Shown: positions 1-13,098, counted from the first letter of the stretch. The stretch is DNA of 64,000 nucleotides from Piezodorus guildinii (GCA_023052935.1 CM041292.1:97021237-97085236); one strand, 5' to 3'. Made by a program: numbers and translations. Notes: a model not told the origin generated them from the sequence alone.

Positions 1-2244
1 TGTTTCGACCCCTTCTTTTTGGAGCGACCCTTGTCAGATGCTTAGGGAAAAATATTAAACAAGATGAAAACATAAATAACTTTTCTATAATTAAGACAAC
101 TAAATTATTTTATTTTACTGATAGATAAAAATTATTAAATAAAATAAATTATTTTATTTATATTAAACTTACACATTAATATTTAAAATTCTAAAACTTC
201 ACCAACGAGAAAAAACCAACACCTGATTCCCAGGTAAATACAAGTCAGACATTCACATTTTGAAGGGGAATAAGGAAGCAACAGCACACACTAGAGGGAT
301 GAAGTTATTTTTCGTCCTGTAAACATCCATTGAGTAGAACTACACACAAGTTAAACGCGAACATAACAAAAGACTGCGTGCAACTAAGGGTTTGTGAGTA
401 AAGAAACAGACAGCTAGTCTAGAGGGTTTGTGGTAGGGGAGGTTTTTGATAACCGGATACGACTCAGGAATATCTAATCAGTTATAGGGTTGGAGTGGGG
501 GGAGCAGGGCGCGGCTATCATCCTGCCATCTAGCGGCAGAGCTACCAACTATACAGAATAACAGGTTACTTTGGAACAGCTGTTGCTTTCAGTAACGTTA
601 TTTCATTTAAGTTATGAATTTGAGTAGTTTTGGGAATTTTTAAATAACTTCTTGAGTTGTCCGTTTCGCAGCTCAGGAGGCTTAATAGATTATACAAAAA
701 ACAAATTTAAATTATATGGGGTTCTTGTGTTATTTATTACGGTTACTTAATGGGCTGTTGAGAAACTTAAAACTGCACACGTGTGGATATAATTAAAGTT
801 GAATTGTGGAAAACACATCAATTATTTAGCGAAGATGTTTAGATATTCTATTACAAAGAATTTTAATTTTAATCTTCTTTATCAAAAAACATTTCAAAAA
901 AAGTAAAAATTTTAAATAAAGTTTGATAGCATAAAGTATAAAATATTTTCAATGAAAACACATATTATGCATATGAATAGATAATATTAATGACCTATAT
1001 TTTATCACTTTACTGATAATTTAAAAAATATTATTTATTTTATTAAAAATATTCATACATTATCATTCAATAAACAATTACAAAATACCAGTAGTATTTG
1101 GAATTAAGTACTTAATTAATATTTCAAGCTAATAAAACTTTCTAATTTAAGTTCCATTCTCAAATAAAATATAAATTTGTTATCCTGAGGATTACAAAAG
1201 CTTAGCAGAATATCGCTACCATTTTTCTTTTTCGGATACAGTTGCTTAGTTTTTTTGGAACCAGAAAAAAAGTTTTACCCTAAACATCCCAAAACGCTGA
1301 TCTCAAGAGTTACAGTTTGAACTGCCAGGGTGAAGACAATGTTCGATAAAAGTTTGGAGGTGTGAAATGTTCCATTTTTTAGTTTACCGCTTATAAATTG
1401 AAAACGGTGCAAGGTACAGGGAATATATCTATTCTGAACAAAAAAAATGGAATATGATTATCCATACATATTGGTATATGCAAACTTGATTCTCTCTATT
1501 ATACACTTCGAAAAATGGATGGATAATCTTTTGAAATGTTTTTTTCTAATATTGTTTTTGTAAAACTTGCCCTAATAGCGTCTCACTCGTATGCTTTACA
1601 GAAACATCTTTGGAATATACGGATGAATAAGCCATAAGTAAGGTTATATTCTAGAAAGTTGGAGACCTCAAATGTGAAACACAAAAACGAGCAAATTGCT
1701 AGCAAAATCTTCAAATTTACCTTAGAAATTCAAATCGCTGTAGCTTTTGACAAGTTGGGATAAATGGGTATGCAAGTATACACTTTGGAAGATATTTTAT
1801 TGCTTTCTAACTTTCATCTCGAAAATGTTTCTGTAAAACAAAAGAAGAGCAAGCAAGCTTCACGAAAAATGTGAAGCAAGAGAATTTTTAAAAATTATTT
1901 AAGCAGTGGACATTTCGGAAAGTATCACAGATATAAAGAAACTTATACAGTTATGTAAAAAATAACAACATTCCTTTCGTTGTTAAATCGTTAGGCATAT
2001 TATAACCTCAAGAACACACGTTTTCTTCTGTTTAGTAAAAATCTAAGAGTTTGTAGAGACTATATTTGTTTTAAGTTTATCAATCAAGAAAACTAACACA
2101 TCACCCTTCCTGCGCTTTTTATTTATATGATCATCTTAGTGTTTTTAGTTGCGCTGTCGAAAATCTTGGTATTGACTCCTATCACACCTTTTACGTCTAC
2201 AGCCTCCTGGTATTCAAATCCTCTAACCATAGCGGAAACCATAA
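1..2244. other. Intergenic DNA, no gene recognised
   Basis: AT-rich sequence with short, unrelated open frames only. The one GC-richer island is near 490-550. No splice-site-bounded coding exon or transposon domain was recognised. Base composition matches the rest of the intergenic part of the window. Confidence 0.6.
526..539 (+). promoter_or_regulatory. CTCF-like motif candidate
   Basis: The string CCATCTAGCGGCAG resembles the core recognised by the insulator protein CTCF in animals. It sits in a locally GC-rich patch inside AT-rich DNA. A single motif match is weak evidence and no function is asserted. Confidence 0.2.
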
Positions 2245-2970
2245 GTCCTATGAAACTGAAATTTCACATTTAAGACAAATATACGCCCGAGACGTTACAA
2301 AACCTTTGTCATTATGAGCTTACCAGATGAGCCACCTTATACGATGCATTTTGCACCTTTTTTCGATTTTCTCGAAAACGGTTCCGACGATTTTGATTAA
2401 ACTCGCTATTTCCATGTAAAATTTAACAGTATTTAATATCATGTAGTTTTCATTCTGATTAAAATGGTGTGACAGGGCTTAAATGCCGATATTTTAAATT
2501 TTCTTCCCCTAAAGTACCTTTAATTTTGTAGATTCTATAAAAATAACCAAATTATCTTGATAGCATTGATAAATAACATCTAAGTATGTAAGTTGTGCGA
2601 ATTTAAAATACAACTATAGGAGAAAACTGAAAAAAAAAAAATCTAATGCAATTTTTTGTTTTTGAACATAAGAGCAGTATTATACATGTATGATATACCG
2701 TTGGAAATCTAAAGATTTTAGAAAAAATATTATCGCATACAGAAGCTTTTAAAAGTTAATAGAGAGTGATAAAAAGCCGATAAAACTAAGCGATTATTTT
2801 AGATAATAAAACAATAGATTTTTTAATAAAACACATGTTTCTATAGAAATTCAATTTAATTAATTCTTTAATGGTTCCACTCATTTTTATCTCTTACTGA
2901 TTTGAAAATTCTTTAATCGATTTTAAAAACGGATGTAAGTGAAAGTCGTGTGTTGCCCGCACCAGATTTT
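2245..2970 (+). repeat. Repeat A copy, 5'-truncated
   Basis: Dispersed repeat seen at least ten times in this window. Hallmarks in order are a segment reading tacgcccgagatgttac, then aaaacggttcgacgatttt-like sequence, then ggcttaaatgccgatatttt, then a variable middle, and a 3' end with GTAAGTGAAAGTCGTGTG followed by TTGCCCGCACCAGA and a T-run. This copy has the body and 3' end but no recognisable 5' end. No coding potential is apparent, so it looks like a non-autonomous element. Confidence 0.7.
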
Positions 2971-3764
2971 TTATTTTGTTCATAATTATTATTCTTAAGG
3001 AACATTGTACCAGAATAACGTTTCTTGTTCTATTCTATTCTACTATGACCACATTGTTGTACGTTACACAGCAGCTAAGAAACAACATTTCTATTAGTTC
3101 AAAAATATGACCGAACTACTAAGTGGATTCTGTGACCATAGTGAAACTTTCAACAACAACAAATATATAAAATATTTTTATTCTGTCTTAATTAGACCAA
3201 GAGTCCGTTGGAGATAACATCTTTGTATTCTACTTTTACTTTTGGTGGTCATTATCGACTAAAGTTTATCATGATGTAGTTAACTTCTCACGACTTGCGT
3301 ATACCTAGGCTTCTTGAGATTTTAAAACGAATAGTCTCATTCAGTTATGTTCTATTTATGAAAAACTAACGTGAAAATTTTTCTTGCTGTGAAATACACA
3401 AGAATCAATTATAAGAGATTTGAAACTTATCTTTTTTGTTGTAATAATGCGATTATTCTTATATCGGTGGGTTTTAATTTCTCAAATTGTTTAAATGACC
3501 TCTTGAATCAACCATTAGTAAACCACATCCGTTGTAAGATAAGTGAACAACCACGTTGCTTTATAACCTCACTATACTCGATGTGACTCATTCTGTTCGT
3601 TTAATCACAAAGCAGAACATCCCTAAACCCCACCAGATTAAAAAGTAAATAAAAAAAAGTGATTAAAATTTTCAAAAACACATCATCAACATTAAGGAAA
3701 ACTAAAGCAGTAAAAAATCATACAAACTTCAAAAAATAGTTCAAAAGAAAATATTAAATATACA

Positions 3765-4345
3765 TGTTGAAAGAATTTGATAACCAACTAAAGGAGAAAA
3801 GAGCAAACATAATTGTTAAGGTTAATTTTTTTTTCGTACACAAGAATAGTTATATAGATATATAATATATCGTTGGAAAGCTAAATATTTTAAAAAAAAG
3901 TATCTTAGTATATAAGTTATATAAGGTAATGTTGTGACGAAAAAATATTGTCAGCATTGATAAAAACGGGTAAACAAATAATTTGAACGAATTTGATATC
4001 CAACTAATGGAGAAAAGAGCAAAAATAATTGTTTATGTATTTTAATTTTTTGAACCTAAGAACAGTAATGTAGATGTATGTATAATAAGCCGTTGGAAAT
4101 TTAATATTTTAGAAAAAAAACATTATCTTACACAGAAAGTTGTAAAAGGTAATGGGGAGTGATGAAAAGCCGACAAAATGTGATTGTTGTAGATAATAAA
4201 CAATATTTAATGAAACACACCTTTCTATAAAATCTATGTAATTCCTTAACAGTTTTTATTTATAAATTTATTTAAAAGTTTTTACATTTATATAACAACT
4301 GAGATAAGCCAAAGTCGAATGTTGCGCGCAATAGATTGTTTCCAT
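3765..4345 (+). repeat. Repeat A, duplicated 3' halves
   Basis: Two successive degenerate versions of the 3' half of repeat A lie head to tail. Each has a 'caactaaaggagaaaagagc' block followed by a 'cgttggaaagctaaa' block, near 3785 and 3998. The second ends in the degenerate terminal motif near 4303-4335. The partial tandem suggests internal duplication or one copy inserted beside another. Confidence 0.6.
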
Positions 4346-4964
4346 TATAAGAAATATATAATGAGTTAAATAATTAGAATCGTGAACATTTTTATTTTTA
4401 AGGAAAAAACAAATTGTAAGGTGTACAAATAACCTTCAACATGGTTTGTAATTTTTTTTTTTTTCATATTGCTCATTTGACCCAATTTGGGGACATGTGT
4501 CCAATATTCCACTGGGATGTTGAACCTCCAAAATAAAAAAAAAAGACAAATCGGTGACCCATAGCCTGTGTCCCGTCATTGTTAAGGCATAGTGATTGCT
4601 AATAGAAATAAACGTATTCACGAAAAAGCTCATTAGAGTCAAGTAAGAAGGGCAGAGAAATTATTTCGAGATCAATGATAACGTCCAAGCTATCTAATCG
4701 TGGGTCCTTCACAAGGGTCTCTTCATTTAGGGCCCCCATTCGGCTTTACTTAGCAGTTGGCGCCTCAGATATACACTCACCATTTACACTCTATATCATT
4801 TTGAATCAATATATCAACCATAAGAGATAAAAATATTCAACTTACTGTCCTAAACATAATTATATCTACGTAAATATTTTTAACTCCAAAGAAATTGAAT
4901 TGGTTATTCTCAATTTTGGTCAACTATTTTCAATAACATTTGAAATCGACCGAGAAAAAATCTG

Positions 4965-5845
4965 GTGCGTGCAACACATATCTTTCACTTACACCCATTG
5001 TTAAAATAAATTTAAGAATTTTTAAATAGATTTTCAGATAAAAATAAATTGTTAAAAAATTACAATAGAAACATGTATTTTATTAAATAATCTTTTATAT
5101 TTTTATCTACAACAATCAATTAGCTCCATCGGCTTTTCATCACTCTCCTTTAAATTTTACTATTCTGTGTATTAGATGATATGATTTCTAAAATCTTTAG
5201 CTATCCAACCGTAAATTAAAGATCTGAAATATTATTCTTGTGTTCAAAAACACAAAAATTGCATAATAAAATATTTTTGCACTTTTCACCTTTAGTTGCT
5301 TATCAAATTCACTTAACTTGCATATTTAGCGGTTTGTTATCAATGCTAACAATATGATGTGCCTATTTTTTTTTTTTTGAAATCTACAAAATTAAAGGTG
5401 CTTTGGAGAAACAAAATTTAAAATGACGACATTTAAGCCTTGTCAGACTATTTCATTCAGAATGAAACCTAAATGATGTTGGAACCCATTAATTAAATGT
5501 TATATCGATATAGCGAGTTTAATCAAAATCGTTACAGCCGTTTTTGAGAAAATCATTAAAAGTTGCAATATGTATGGTATAATGTGATTCTTCTGGTAAG
5601 CTGATTTTGATGAAAAAGATGCTGTAACATCTCGGGCGTATAGTTGTCTTAAATATGAAATTTCAACTTCATATAGGTCGTTTTGTTTACGCACTGGATT
5701 TACCACTCACACACAGACCTTTTTTCTTGATTATTTGGACTCAGGGGACCCTAAAACGTGTATTTCCGTTGAAAACATGAATTCGAAAATTTTCACGATC
5801 GCAATACTTTCCCTTACTATATATTTCGTATATAGGTAAGTGAAA
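4965..5845 (-). repeat. Repeat A, near full-length copy
   Basis: The most complete uninterrupted copy, about 880 bp. Read on the minus strand it begins with the ACTTTCACTTACCTATAT-type end (plus 5832-5845), followed by a 'gtaagggaaagtattgcgat' block. It ends with GTAAGTGAAAG (plus 4985-4996) and a CACGCACCAGA-type tail. The two ends share an inverted 11-12 bp core, ACTTTCACTTAC against GTAAGTGAAAG. The short open frame at 5500-5706 is a by-product of this repeat, not a gene. Confidence 0.7.
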
Positions 5846-6566
5846 GTAAAAAAGTTATTAACCTTACCTCAAACTGTTAGGTTACATATATCAAGAAACG
5901 TAATATCCGTATAGGATATAAACAAATTCGTCCTACTCATACTCCATTCTCCTTCAAAGTTTTTTTTTAATCTTGTGAGTTTTTGTTATTCTAACATAGT
6001 CATCTTATTATATTAATGATTTAGTCCTTAATGTTTATACTGATGAAGAACATCACAATTTTCTCTCTAAAAAAATACCTGTTTTTGTTTGTTTATTTAA
6101 AACATACATTTTTGTTTCCCTTTTAATATTTTTCAATTCACACCTTTCAAAGGCTATATGAAAATAAGCAAATGGGCTATATAAAAGGTATAAAACAGAA
6201 ATGATAGGCATGGGGAAGGCAAGGGACCAGCTGCACTTCTTTCTAGGCTTTAATTTAGGAGAGGAGGTCTCTCATCCAACTTCTCTTCAGCCTTCCTTTT
6301 ATAGTCATTTCAGCTAATGGCGTGTCCTTTATAAGCCTGTCATTGTTTCCGAACTATGAAAACGAGAATAGATAGTTCGTATGTGTTGGTCAACTGTTGG
6401 TTGTTGTAAGTCCGTATGTTAGGGTTTTGTTGTTTAGGTACCAAGGAGCTGTCGTTATGAGTCAAATATTTTTTTATTGAAATGATTGCATATTTCGAAT
6501 ATGAATCTTTTTTGCAGAGCTTTGAATCTGTGAAGCGTTAGCCCATATGCGTTTAAGTAGTTCATT

Positions 6567-7662
6567 GTGTATGTATACAGTTTCTGTCTTATTTTTAGTT
6601 ATGATGATTTAGATAGAAAAGAGTATATAGTACTTTCAGTCGCTGGTTGAGCCTTCTTTTCATCTTGACACGTAAAATAATTTTTAATTGTATTCCTCTA
6701 CATCATTCTCATCCGATCAAGTATATAAATTACTAAAATCTTAACAATTTTTTGAAACCTCAAGTCATTTACGTAGGTTCACTGAATCAATATTAGCAAT
6801 CTCAATTCTTCTAATTTTGTATATGAGAAATTTATGCATCTTCGGTGAAATAATACCAAAATAATAGTGCATTAAGTGCACTATATATATTTTATGATTA
6901 TTCAAAGGGTTTCTTGTTATTTTCATTTAACTTTTCTATTTAATTTTCCCAGTCAGCTGAGTTCTGATCTGTTTGCCTCCGTAAGGTATTAAATGTTATT
7001 GATCTTTCTGAGCCAATGTCCTAACTGGAAAGGAGTAGCACATTGATAGTCTATGGATTGGAAGATCAAAAAAATCTAAAGTAAATTGAACATTTGAAGT
7101 TCAATTTACTCTGTTTACATTTTATTTTTACGTTGATGTTCAGTAGAGCGCTTAAAACAATTTGTGAAAAAAATTCATTACTTAATTTTTTTTTTTTCCA
7201 CATGGATATTGATGCAAAAATAGTGTGATTATGAGATAATTAGTTTCTTAATGATGGGTATTAATTAATCACATGATATAACTTATGGTTCTTTGCAGAT
7301 TTTGCAAATTCTGGAGATCTTATTTTTCTATTTTGGTATTATTTCACTGAAGATGCATTGAAGAATTGAGATTGCTAATATTGATACAGTGAACCTACGT
7401 AAATGACTTGATGTTTCTAAAAATTGTTAAAATTTTGGTAATTCATTTACTTGATAGGATGAGAATGATGAAGAGAAATACAATTAAAAATTATTTTACG
7501 TGTCAAGATGGAAAGAAAGGCTCAAACAGCGACTGAAAGTACTATATACTCTTTTCTATCTAAATCATCCAAACTAAAAATTAGACACAAACTGTATACA
7601 TACACATAACAAGAAACCCTTTAAATAATCATTAAATATATATATAGTGTACTTAATAGCCT
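6567..7662. repeat. Long inverted repeat (fold-back element)
   Basis: The left arm (about 6567-6865) and right arm (about 7325-7605) are reverse complements over roughly 290 bp with scattered differences. Landmarks are gtgtatgtatacag at 6567 against ctgtatacatacac at 7592. A further block of about 50 bp containing aaagggtttcttgtt follows the left arm on its inner side (6870-6921) but lies outside the right arm (7610-7662), so the two arms are circularly permuted. The loop (6922-7324) is AT-rich and contains a perfect small hairpin. No protein is coded. Confidence 0.75.
7080..7110. repeat. Perfect 12-bp hairpin
   Basis: AGTAAATTGAAC and its exact reverse complement are separated by 7 nt. The hairpin lies in the loop of the larger fold-back repeat. 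Confidence 0.8.
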
Positions 7663-8109
7663 AATCACATAAATAATTTTGTTTTAACAATATGAATAAT
7701 TTGGAAGTAAAACAATCATTACTATAGTAATGTGTAAATGGTAAAATCATAATCATAATAACACATGAAACGGATGTATATGAATCAGCCCCAATATAAA
7801 TTCATGGTTAAGGATAATTTAATAAATATCCCTAATAATCTAAAATCGCCCTATACGATACTTATCCGATTTCAATGATTTATTTCTTTAGTAGGGAATT
7901 TAATTACCTATTGACTACCGATTACCAATAGCTAATCATATTTATTTGACAACCATTTTGAAACCTATAGGCTGGTAACAACGTTGGATTTCGATGGCTG
8001 ACATTTAAATTCGTCCCAAATGGAAAAAATCGGTCCAGAGGTTTTAGAGAAAAGCCGCGTATAGCGGGCGTTGGATAAAATAATTATTTTTTATTCGATA
8101 TTTGGATTC
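7663..8109. other. Intergenic DNA
   Basis: AT-rich; no gene, domain or clear repeat recognised. Confidence 0.5.
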
Positions 8110-8315
8110 TATTCTAAAACTAACTGATTATTTTAGATAATAATATAATAGATTTTTTAATAAAACACATGTTTCTATAGAAATTCCATTTAATTAATTC
8201 TTTAATGGTTTCACTCATTTTTATCTCTTACTGTACTTGAAAATTCTTTAATCGCTTTTAAAACGGAGGTAAGTGAAAGTCGTGTGTTGCCCGCACCAGA
8301 TTTTTTTTTCGTTCA
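8110..8315 (+). repeat. Repeat A 3' end fragment
   Basis: About 200 bp of the 3' end of repeat A, closely similar to 2790-2970, including the GTAAGTGAAAGTCGTGTG terminus and T-run. Confidence 0.7.
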
Positions 8316-10079
8316 ATTACAAACGTTGATTATTGAAAATAATTAAGCAAAACTTTTATATCATTATAAACTGAATATTTGAAAAAAATAAAGGGCATGT
8401 GTTAACTTATATAAATATATTAATGAAGGAATATAAATTATTATACATCGCATATGGTATCTAATTACTTAATAAAGTTTCAAATCGAACAAAATAAATA
8501 CATGAGACTGATAGACTATTTTCCAAGACAAAGCCCAATAATGCATAAGGTTTTTAATATTCCTAAAATCCAAAAATATGTTCTAAAACTAACGATTTCT
8601 TGTACTTCTGCCACAACAGGCTACATGTGTGGGGTTGGTTATATGCACAATAGTTATGCGCAAGATTCGTGCTGCAAAACATTTAAAAACAAAAGACCGA
8701 AACATGTAGTACTTTAACTTTGTTTTTATCCTATTGTATTTAAAATGTTATTCTAATTTAATTTTAACAACGTAGTTCTGGAACTTAATGTTTATGTAGT
8801 ACTGTTTAATTTAAAACAAATGAAATGTAAATTGTTTTTTTCTAAAATTTGGGTTCTTTTATTCCCTGATTAATGCAAATTTTTTATTTATTTAAATTGG
8901 GACAGTGTTAATTTTGTAAGTTTAAAAAGCTAATGATTAAGGTAAGTTATACCAAAAAACAGTCCATACTTGATATTTATTTTAATATAAAAACTAAAAA
9001 AAAACAATTAGTTAAGATTGTTCATATAACATTTAATTTGATTCAGTATATGGCAAGGCGGTTTTTTTATTAATTTTTTTTTCATTAGTAATTTTATGGA
9101 AATTAGAAAGTAAAACAATATATCACAGTGCTCACCTGAATGGGCTGACCCATGTCATGCCAACTCTAATGTATGGATTCTAAATGTATAATGGGACATA
9201 ACTTTCCCCTCCTAAAGAAATATAAATAACTTACCTTAATTATAAAATTAAATAGAAGTATATTTATTGAAAAAAAAAAAAATGCTTGAACAACTTTCTG
9301 TTACGTAATGTAAAAATTAAGTTCTTCTCCGAATATATCGCATTATTATTTGGGTCATTATAAATTATATCCTTAATTGAATAATTTAAAAGACTTTTCT
9401 AGATAAATAACTATCGATGCCAATGTCATAAATATAACTAAAAAAATAAATTATTAATTGATTTTTATTTCAATAATTGAAGAAAAACTTTTTTATATAC
9501 TAATCTGTGAGAGAGTTTCATATTTATTTTTTCCTAATACAAAACTCAATTACTCTTGACAGCCAGACAGATACTTCTCTAGCGTTATCGAATCCAGACA
9601 AGTGAAATCTTATATTTTCCATGAATTACAAAATATTATCAATACGAAAAAAATGATGAATAGGAGGCTACATTAAAACAGTAAAAACATGTATAGTACA
9701 GAACAATAAGAGGGTAAAGATCGGGTGCTTGATGAGATTTATAATGTGTTGACTGGTCGAGGCGGTATCCTATTAGGGCATATCTACATTAAATATAAGT
9801 TTGTTAGTTAAGCAAAAGGCCGATATACAAGACGCCAAATCAAAATATACCATTTCGAGTTTTGGGTTCATTGTTTTCAATAATGAACTTTTGTAATCGA
9901 CTAAAAAAAATTACCCGAAAAACGAATTAAAAAAATCCGTTTGTCCTAATAAATGAATAAATACCTTTTTTTTTTTTTTTTTTTTTTCGATATTCGCCAC
10001 AAAAATACTAGGGCAACCAGCGTTCAGTTCTAACACCTAGGCGTTTACAGCAGCTGCTAATTTTTAAAATGGCGGCCGA
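8316..10079. other. Intergenic DNA, no gene recognised
   Basis: AT-rich with poly-A/poly-T runs (for example a T-run near 9967-9987). The 87-codon open frame at 8454-8717 has no recognisable domain and no flanking splice signals that I trust. Confidence 0.5.
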
Positions 10080-10081
10080 TA

Positions 10082-10468
10082 ATTGAGACGTTGATTTCCA
10101 AAAGGTACTATATCCATTCTGGGGAATTTAACAGGAAGCGCGAAAATCTCTCATTATTATATTATTAAACCAGCTAATTTGATTCTTTTCCATTAAAATC
10201 TAGAATTATTTCTTTAGTATATTAATAAAACCATATTAAAATTATGAAATGAAACGATCTGTTATGATTTGGAATGAAACTAAATGTGTAATAAGTATCT
10301 TAAGAAATCAATAGCATTTCTAAATCACGTTATTAAAGGACATGAGTGTTCATGAAATACCATCTAATTTAAGATTTAGATAAAACTAAATGAGGAGAAT
10401 AAAATATGTAAAAAAATCAATTTCGTAAAAAATGTCCTTTAGTACCTTTTGGAAATCAACGTCTCAAT
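10082..10468. mobile_element. TIR element (MITE) with TA target duplication
   Basis: Perfect inverted terminal repeats of about 28 bp begin ATTGAGACGTTGATTTCC (10082) and end with the exact reverse complement (10441-10468). They are flanked by TA on both sides (10080-10081 and 10469-10470). The total of about 387 bp has no coding capacity. TA duplication is typical of Tc1/mariner-type transposition, so a mariner-like or related transposase acting in trans is the likely mover; the exact superfamily is inferred. Confidence 0.8.
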
Positions 10469-10470
10469 TA

Positions 10471-11721
10471 GTGATTTAATTCAATAAATCAGTTATTTTC
10501 GAAGATAGAGTAAATATTTATTAGTGCTTTTTTTTGAAGATGGAGAAAAATATTTACAGAGTTTTGGAATCAGTAAAGCGCGATAATCAGAAAAAAAAAG
10601 AGTGAAAAAATTTATCTATATGTTTATTTATTTTAGTCCTTAGTGCTATTTAATAGAGAATTAAATTTTCTGAAAAATTAAAAAAGAATCATTGAAATTG
10701 ATTCAGAACTAGCAGAGAATAGCGTTTTGAAATTATCAGTGGTGTTTCACTATTTTCCTTTGAATTATTTAATGCCCTATATTGTACATTCTATACAGTA
10801 TACAATTATACCCTAATATTGTTATTTGGAAACAATATACTATTGTGTAATAATTTGCAGCGTTTTTAAAAAATTGAATAGAATAGGAAAACAAATTATA
10901 CTGGGACAGGGGCTCTTAAGAATAACTTTTATGTAAAATAGAACTATATCATGTAGTTTTTTCTTGTATTAGATTTCACACTTCTAGTTCAATTATGAAA
11001 TTTAGCAACATTATTTACTCTTGATTATGTTTCCCATCATCCTATCCAAAGGGCAACCCACGCCATGTTCACTGAATCAAGCATGATTATTGTAGTTAAA
11101 TGTCCTGATTTAAATACAAATATTCAATTAGGCTATATTTATTGTTTATTTGTCTTAGACATCGTCCGATCAAATGACCTAATACGAACGTTTGTGCTAT
11201 ATTTGATAAAACCGAACAATGGGTTTAATTACCTTCATAAAGCTATAATTTATAAAAATTAAGATGCAATTTGCAACTGTAAAATAGAAATTGATTTCTA
11301 CTAATGATTAAGTTATTCATTATTATTTAGTAGACCATACTACCTATCATTCGAAGAAAATTTTAACATTGTATGTAAATATACATAAATTCTTATTGGA
11401 TTACATCTATTCCACGCTGTTATCATATCAATTATATAACTGCAGGAAATATCTAAGCTATACAGATTGCTATTGAGCAATGAACATTCCAAATACATTA
11501 GAAGAAATATAGTAATGATTTAATATTGTATTTGGTTTAAGAAAACCTTAAAAACGTTGTATTTTCGCCCTAAGATGACTTTAAAAAAATATCTAATTAA
11601 AGAACGAAATCCATGTATGCTTATAAATTTAAATTTAATTCGATAAAGCAATTTGTACCTACAAGTGACTGAAAATTCAAATAAATTACAATATATAGAT
11701 AAAATTAAAGTGTATTCTTAA
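10471..11721. other. Intergenic DNA, no gene recognised
   Basis: AT-rich; only short random open frames (for example 11065-11262). Nothing supportable was seen. Confidence 0.5.
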
Positions 11722-11980
11722 GGGACACTTGAGGTGGTGAGGTTTAGTGGCTTACAGTCTTACATGCCCAAGACCATTGGTTCAAACCCGGCAGACAACC
11801 CCAGGATTTTTTAATGGTAGTAAAAAATCCTCGGCTATGCCGTCCTACTAAGTATATTTTGAGTAAAACTGTGGCCCTGAGTCCGTGCAAAGTCAGGTAC
11901 TCGTTAAAGATTCCTATTCTAATTTCTGTCCTCCCTCTGTATCAATGTCCGATTAGCATGAATGTACAACAAAAAAACTA
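11722..11980 (+). mobile_element. S1-related SINE, diverged
   Basis: It carries the S1 layout in diverged form. A box-B-like GGTTCAAACCC lies near 11790. It is followed by 'aggattttttaatggtagtaaaaaatcctc', a 'ccgtcctac' block, a 'gagtccgtgcaaagtcaggtactcgttaaagat' block, and a 'gattagc' block near 11950. It is older or a different subfamily than the copies at 15.6 and 24.1 kb. Confidence 0.65.
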
Positions 11981-12269
11981 TTTTTCTTGAAATATATTTG
12001 TAGTTCAGGAACTAAAGTGGTTTCAGGTCCAGAAACCACCCACATAAAAAAAACAATCAAAAAACAACATCCTAGAAGAGTTAATAATCTGTATGCCTAA
12101 GAAGGAAACACGTACTTTACAAAAATAGTGAGAGCTCCTAAACGTACGAAAACAAGATGTTATTCAAAATACATTTTTCTTTATATTTATTGAAAATCTT
12201 CCAACTCAAAAATTATTCTTCCTGCAGAAAAAACAGATCAATACAGGGCCTGTTAATACGAAAAACCAA

Positions 12270-12460
12270 GAACTTTTGTGTTTAAATTTTAGAATAGGTA
12301 CTATTTCTTTCATGACCAACTCCATTCCCACTCTGACTCATTAGTTTCACAATACACTCCTTCCTTTTTGGTTCCTGAGGCGTATGAAAAGAAGATGACC
12401 ACGATACCGTCCGACTTAAAATATTTTAATAAAGCTGCAAATGGGTAGTTTCTTCATAAG
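12270..12460 (+). repeat. Repeat C, diverged copy
   Basis: Shares blocks such as 'tctgaaaagaagatg', 'taaaatatttt' and 'aatgggtagtttct' with 47690-47990, and loosely with the reverse complement of 14470-14740. The family's nature is not known. Confidence 0.4.
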
Positions 12461-12810
12461 TGTGTCATGTTATTGTTTAGTATTTTCCTCAAATTTACTT
12501 GATGTATTTAATAATAAAAACGAAAGGTAAATCCAATAAACAAATCTATTAAAAATGCTTTTTTAAATTCAGAAAATAATTTAAAAAGAAATCAGTTATG
12601 GAAAAAAAGAAACGAATCAGGAGTACTATGCAGGTATGTATGAAACAGTGATTCCTCGAATACTAAAGATTTTTAAAATTTTGTTTTAATTAATTACATT
12701 CGTTTTGGCATACTTGATTATCATGCAAGTCTATCTGCAACTTTGTCTTATTTTTATGTTTATAAAGAATTTCGCTTGTTCACTTTTGAGTTACAATGAT
12801 TCTTATTATT

Positions 12811-13098
12811 TTTTTTTATTTATTTATTTAACGTCACTTTATGCTACTGTGGCTAATCAGACGATGCTACAGTGGGAGTCCAAAATTTTGCCTATCCAGG
12901 TTTTATTAGGATAGGGATCTTTAACGAATACCTGACATCGCACAGACTCGGGACCACCTTTTAACGTCCCCTCCGAAGGACGGCGTAACTAAGGATTTTT
13001 TACTCCCATTAAAAAATCCTAGGACCATCTGCGGATTTGAACCCGTGACCTTTAGCATGGGAGGCTGTTACGCTAGCCACCCAGCAACAAGTGATCCC
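12811..13098 (-). mobile_element. S1 SINE
   Basis: Full-length copy of about 288 bp on the minus strand. The head on the minus strand reads gggatcacttgttgctgg, then a box-A-like GGGTGGCTAGCG, then box B GGGTTCAAATCCG. The body contains the paired 'taatgggagtaaaaaatcc' and 'ggaggggacgttaaaagg' blocks. The 3' end is cgttaaataaataaataaa. Imperfect flanking copies of a tgattcttatt-like sequence may be the target duplication. It is tRNA-derived by its internal promoter and needs a LINE reverse transcriptase in trans. Confidence 0.8.

Noticed and set aside
8454..8717. 87-codon open frame as a small gene
   Set aside because: No recognisable domain, AT-driven composition, no credible promoter or splice context.
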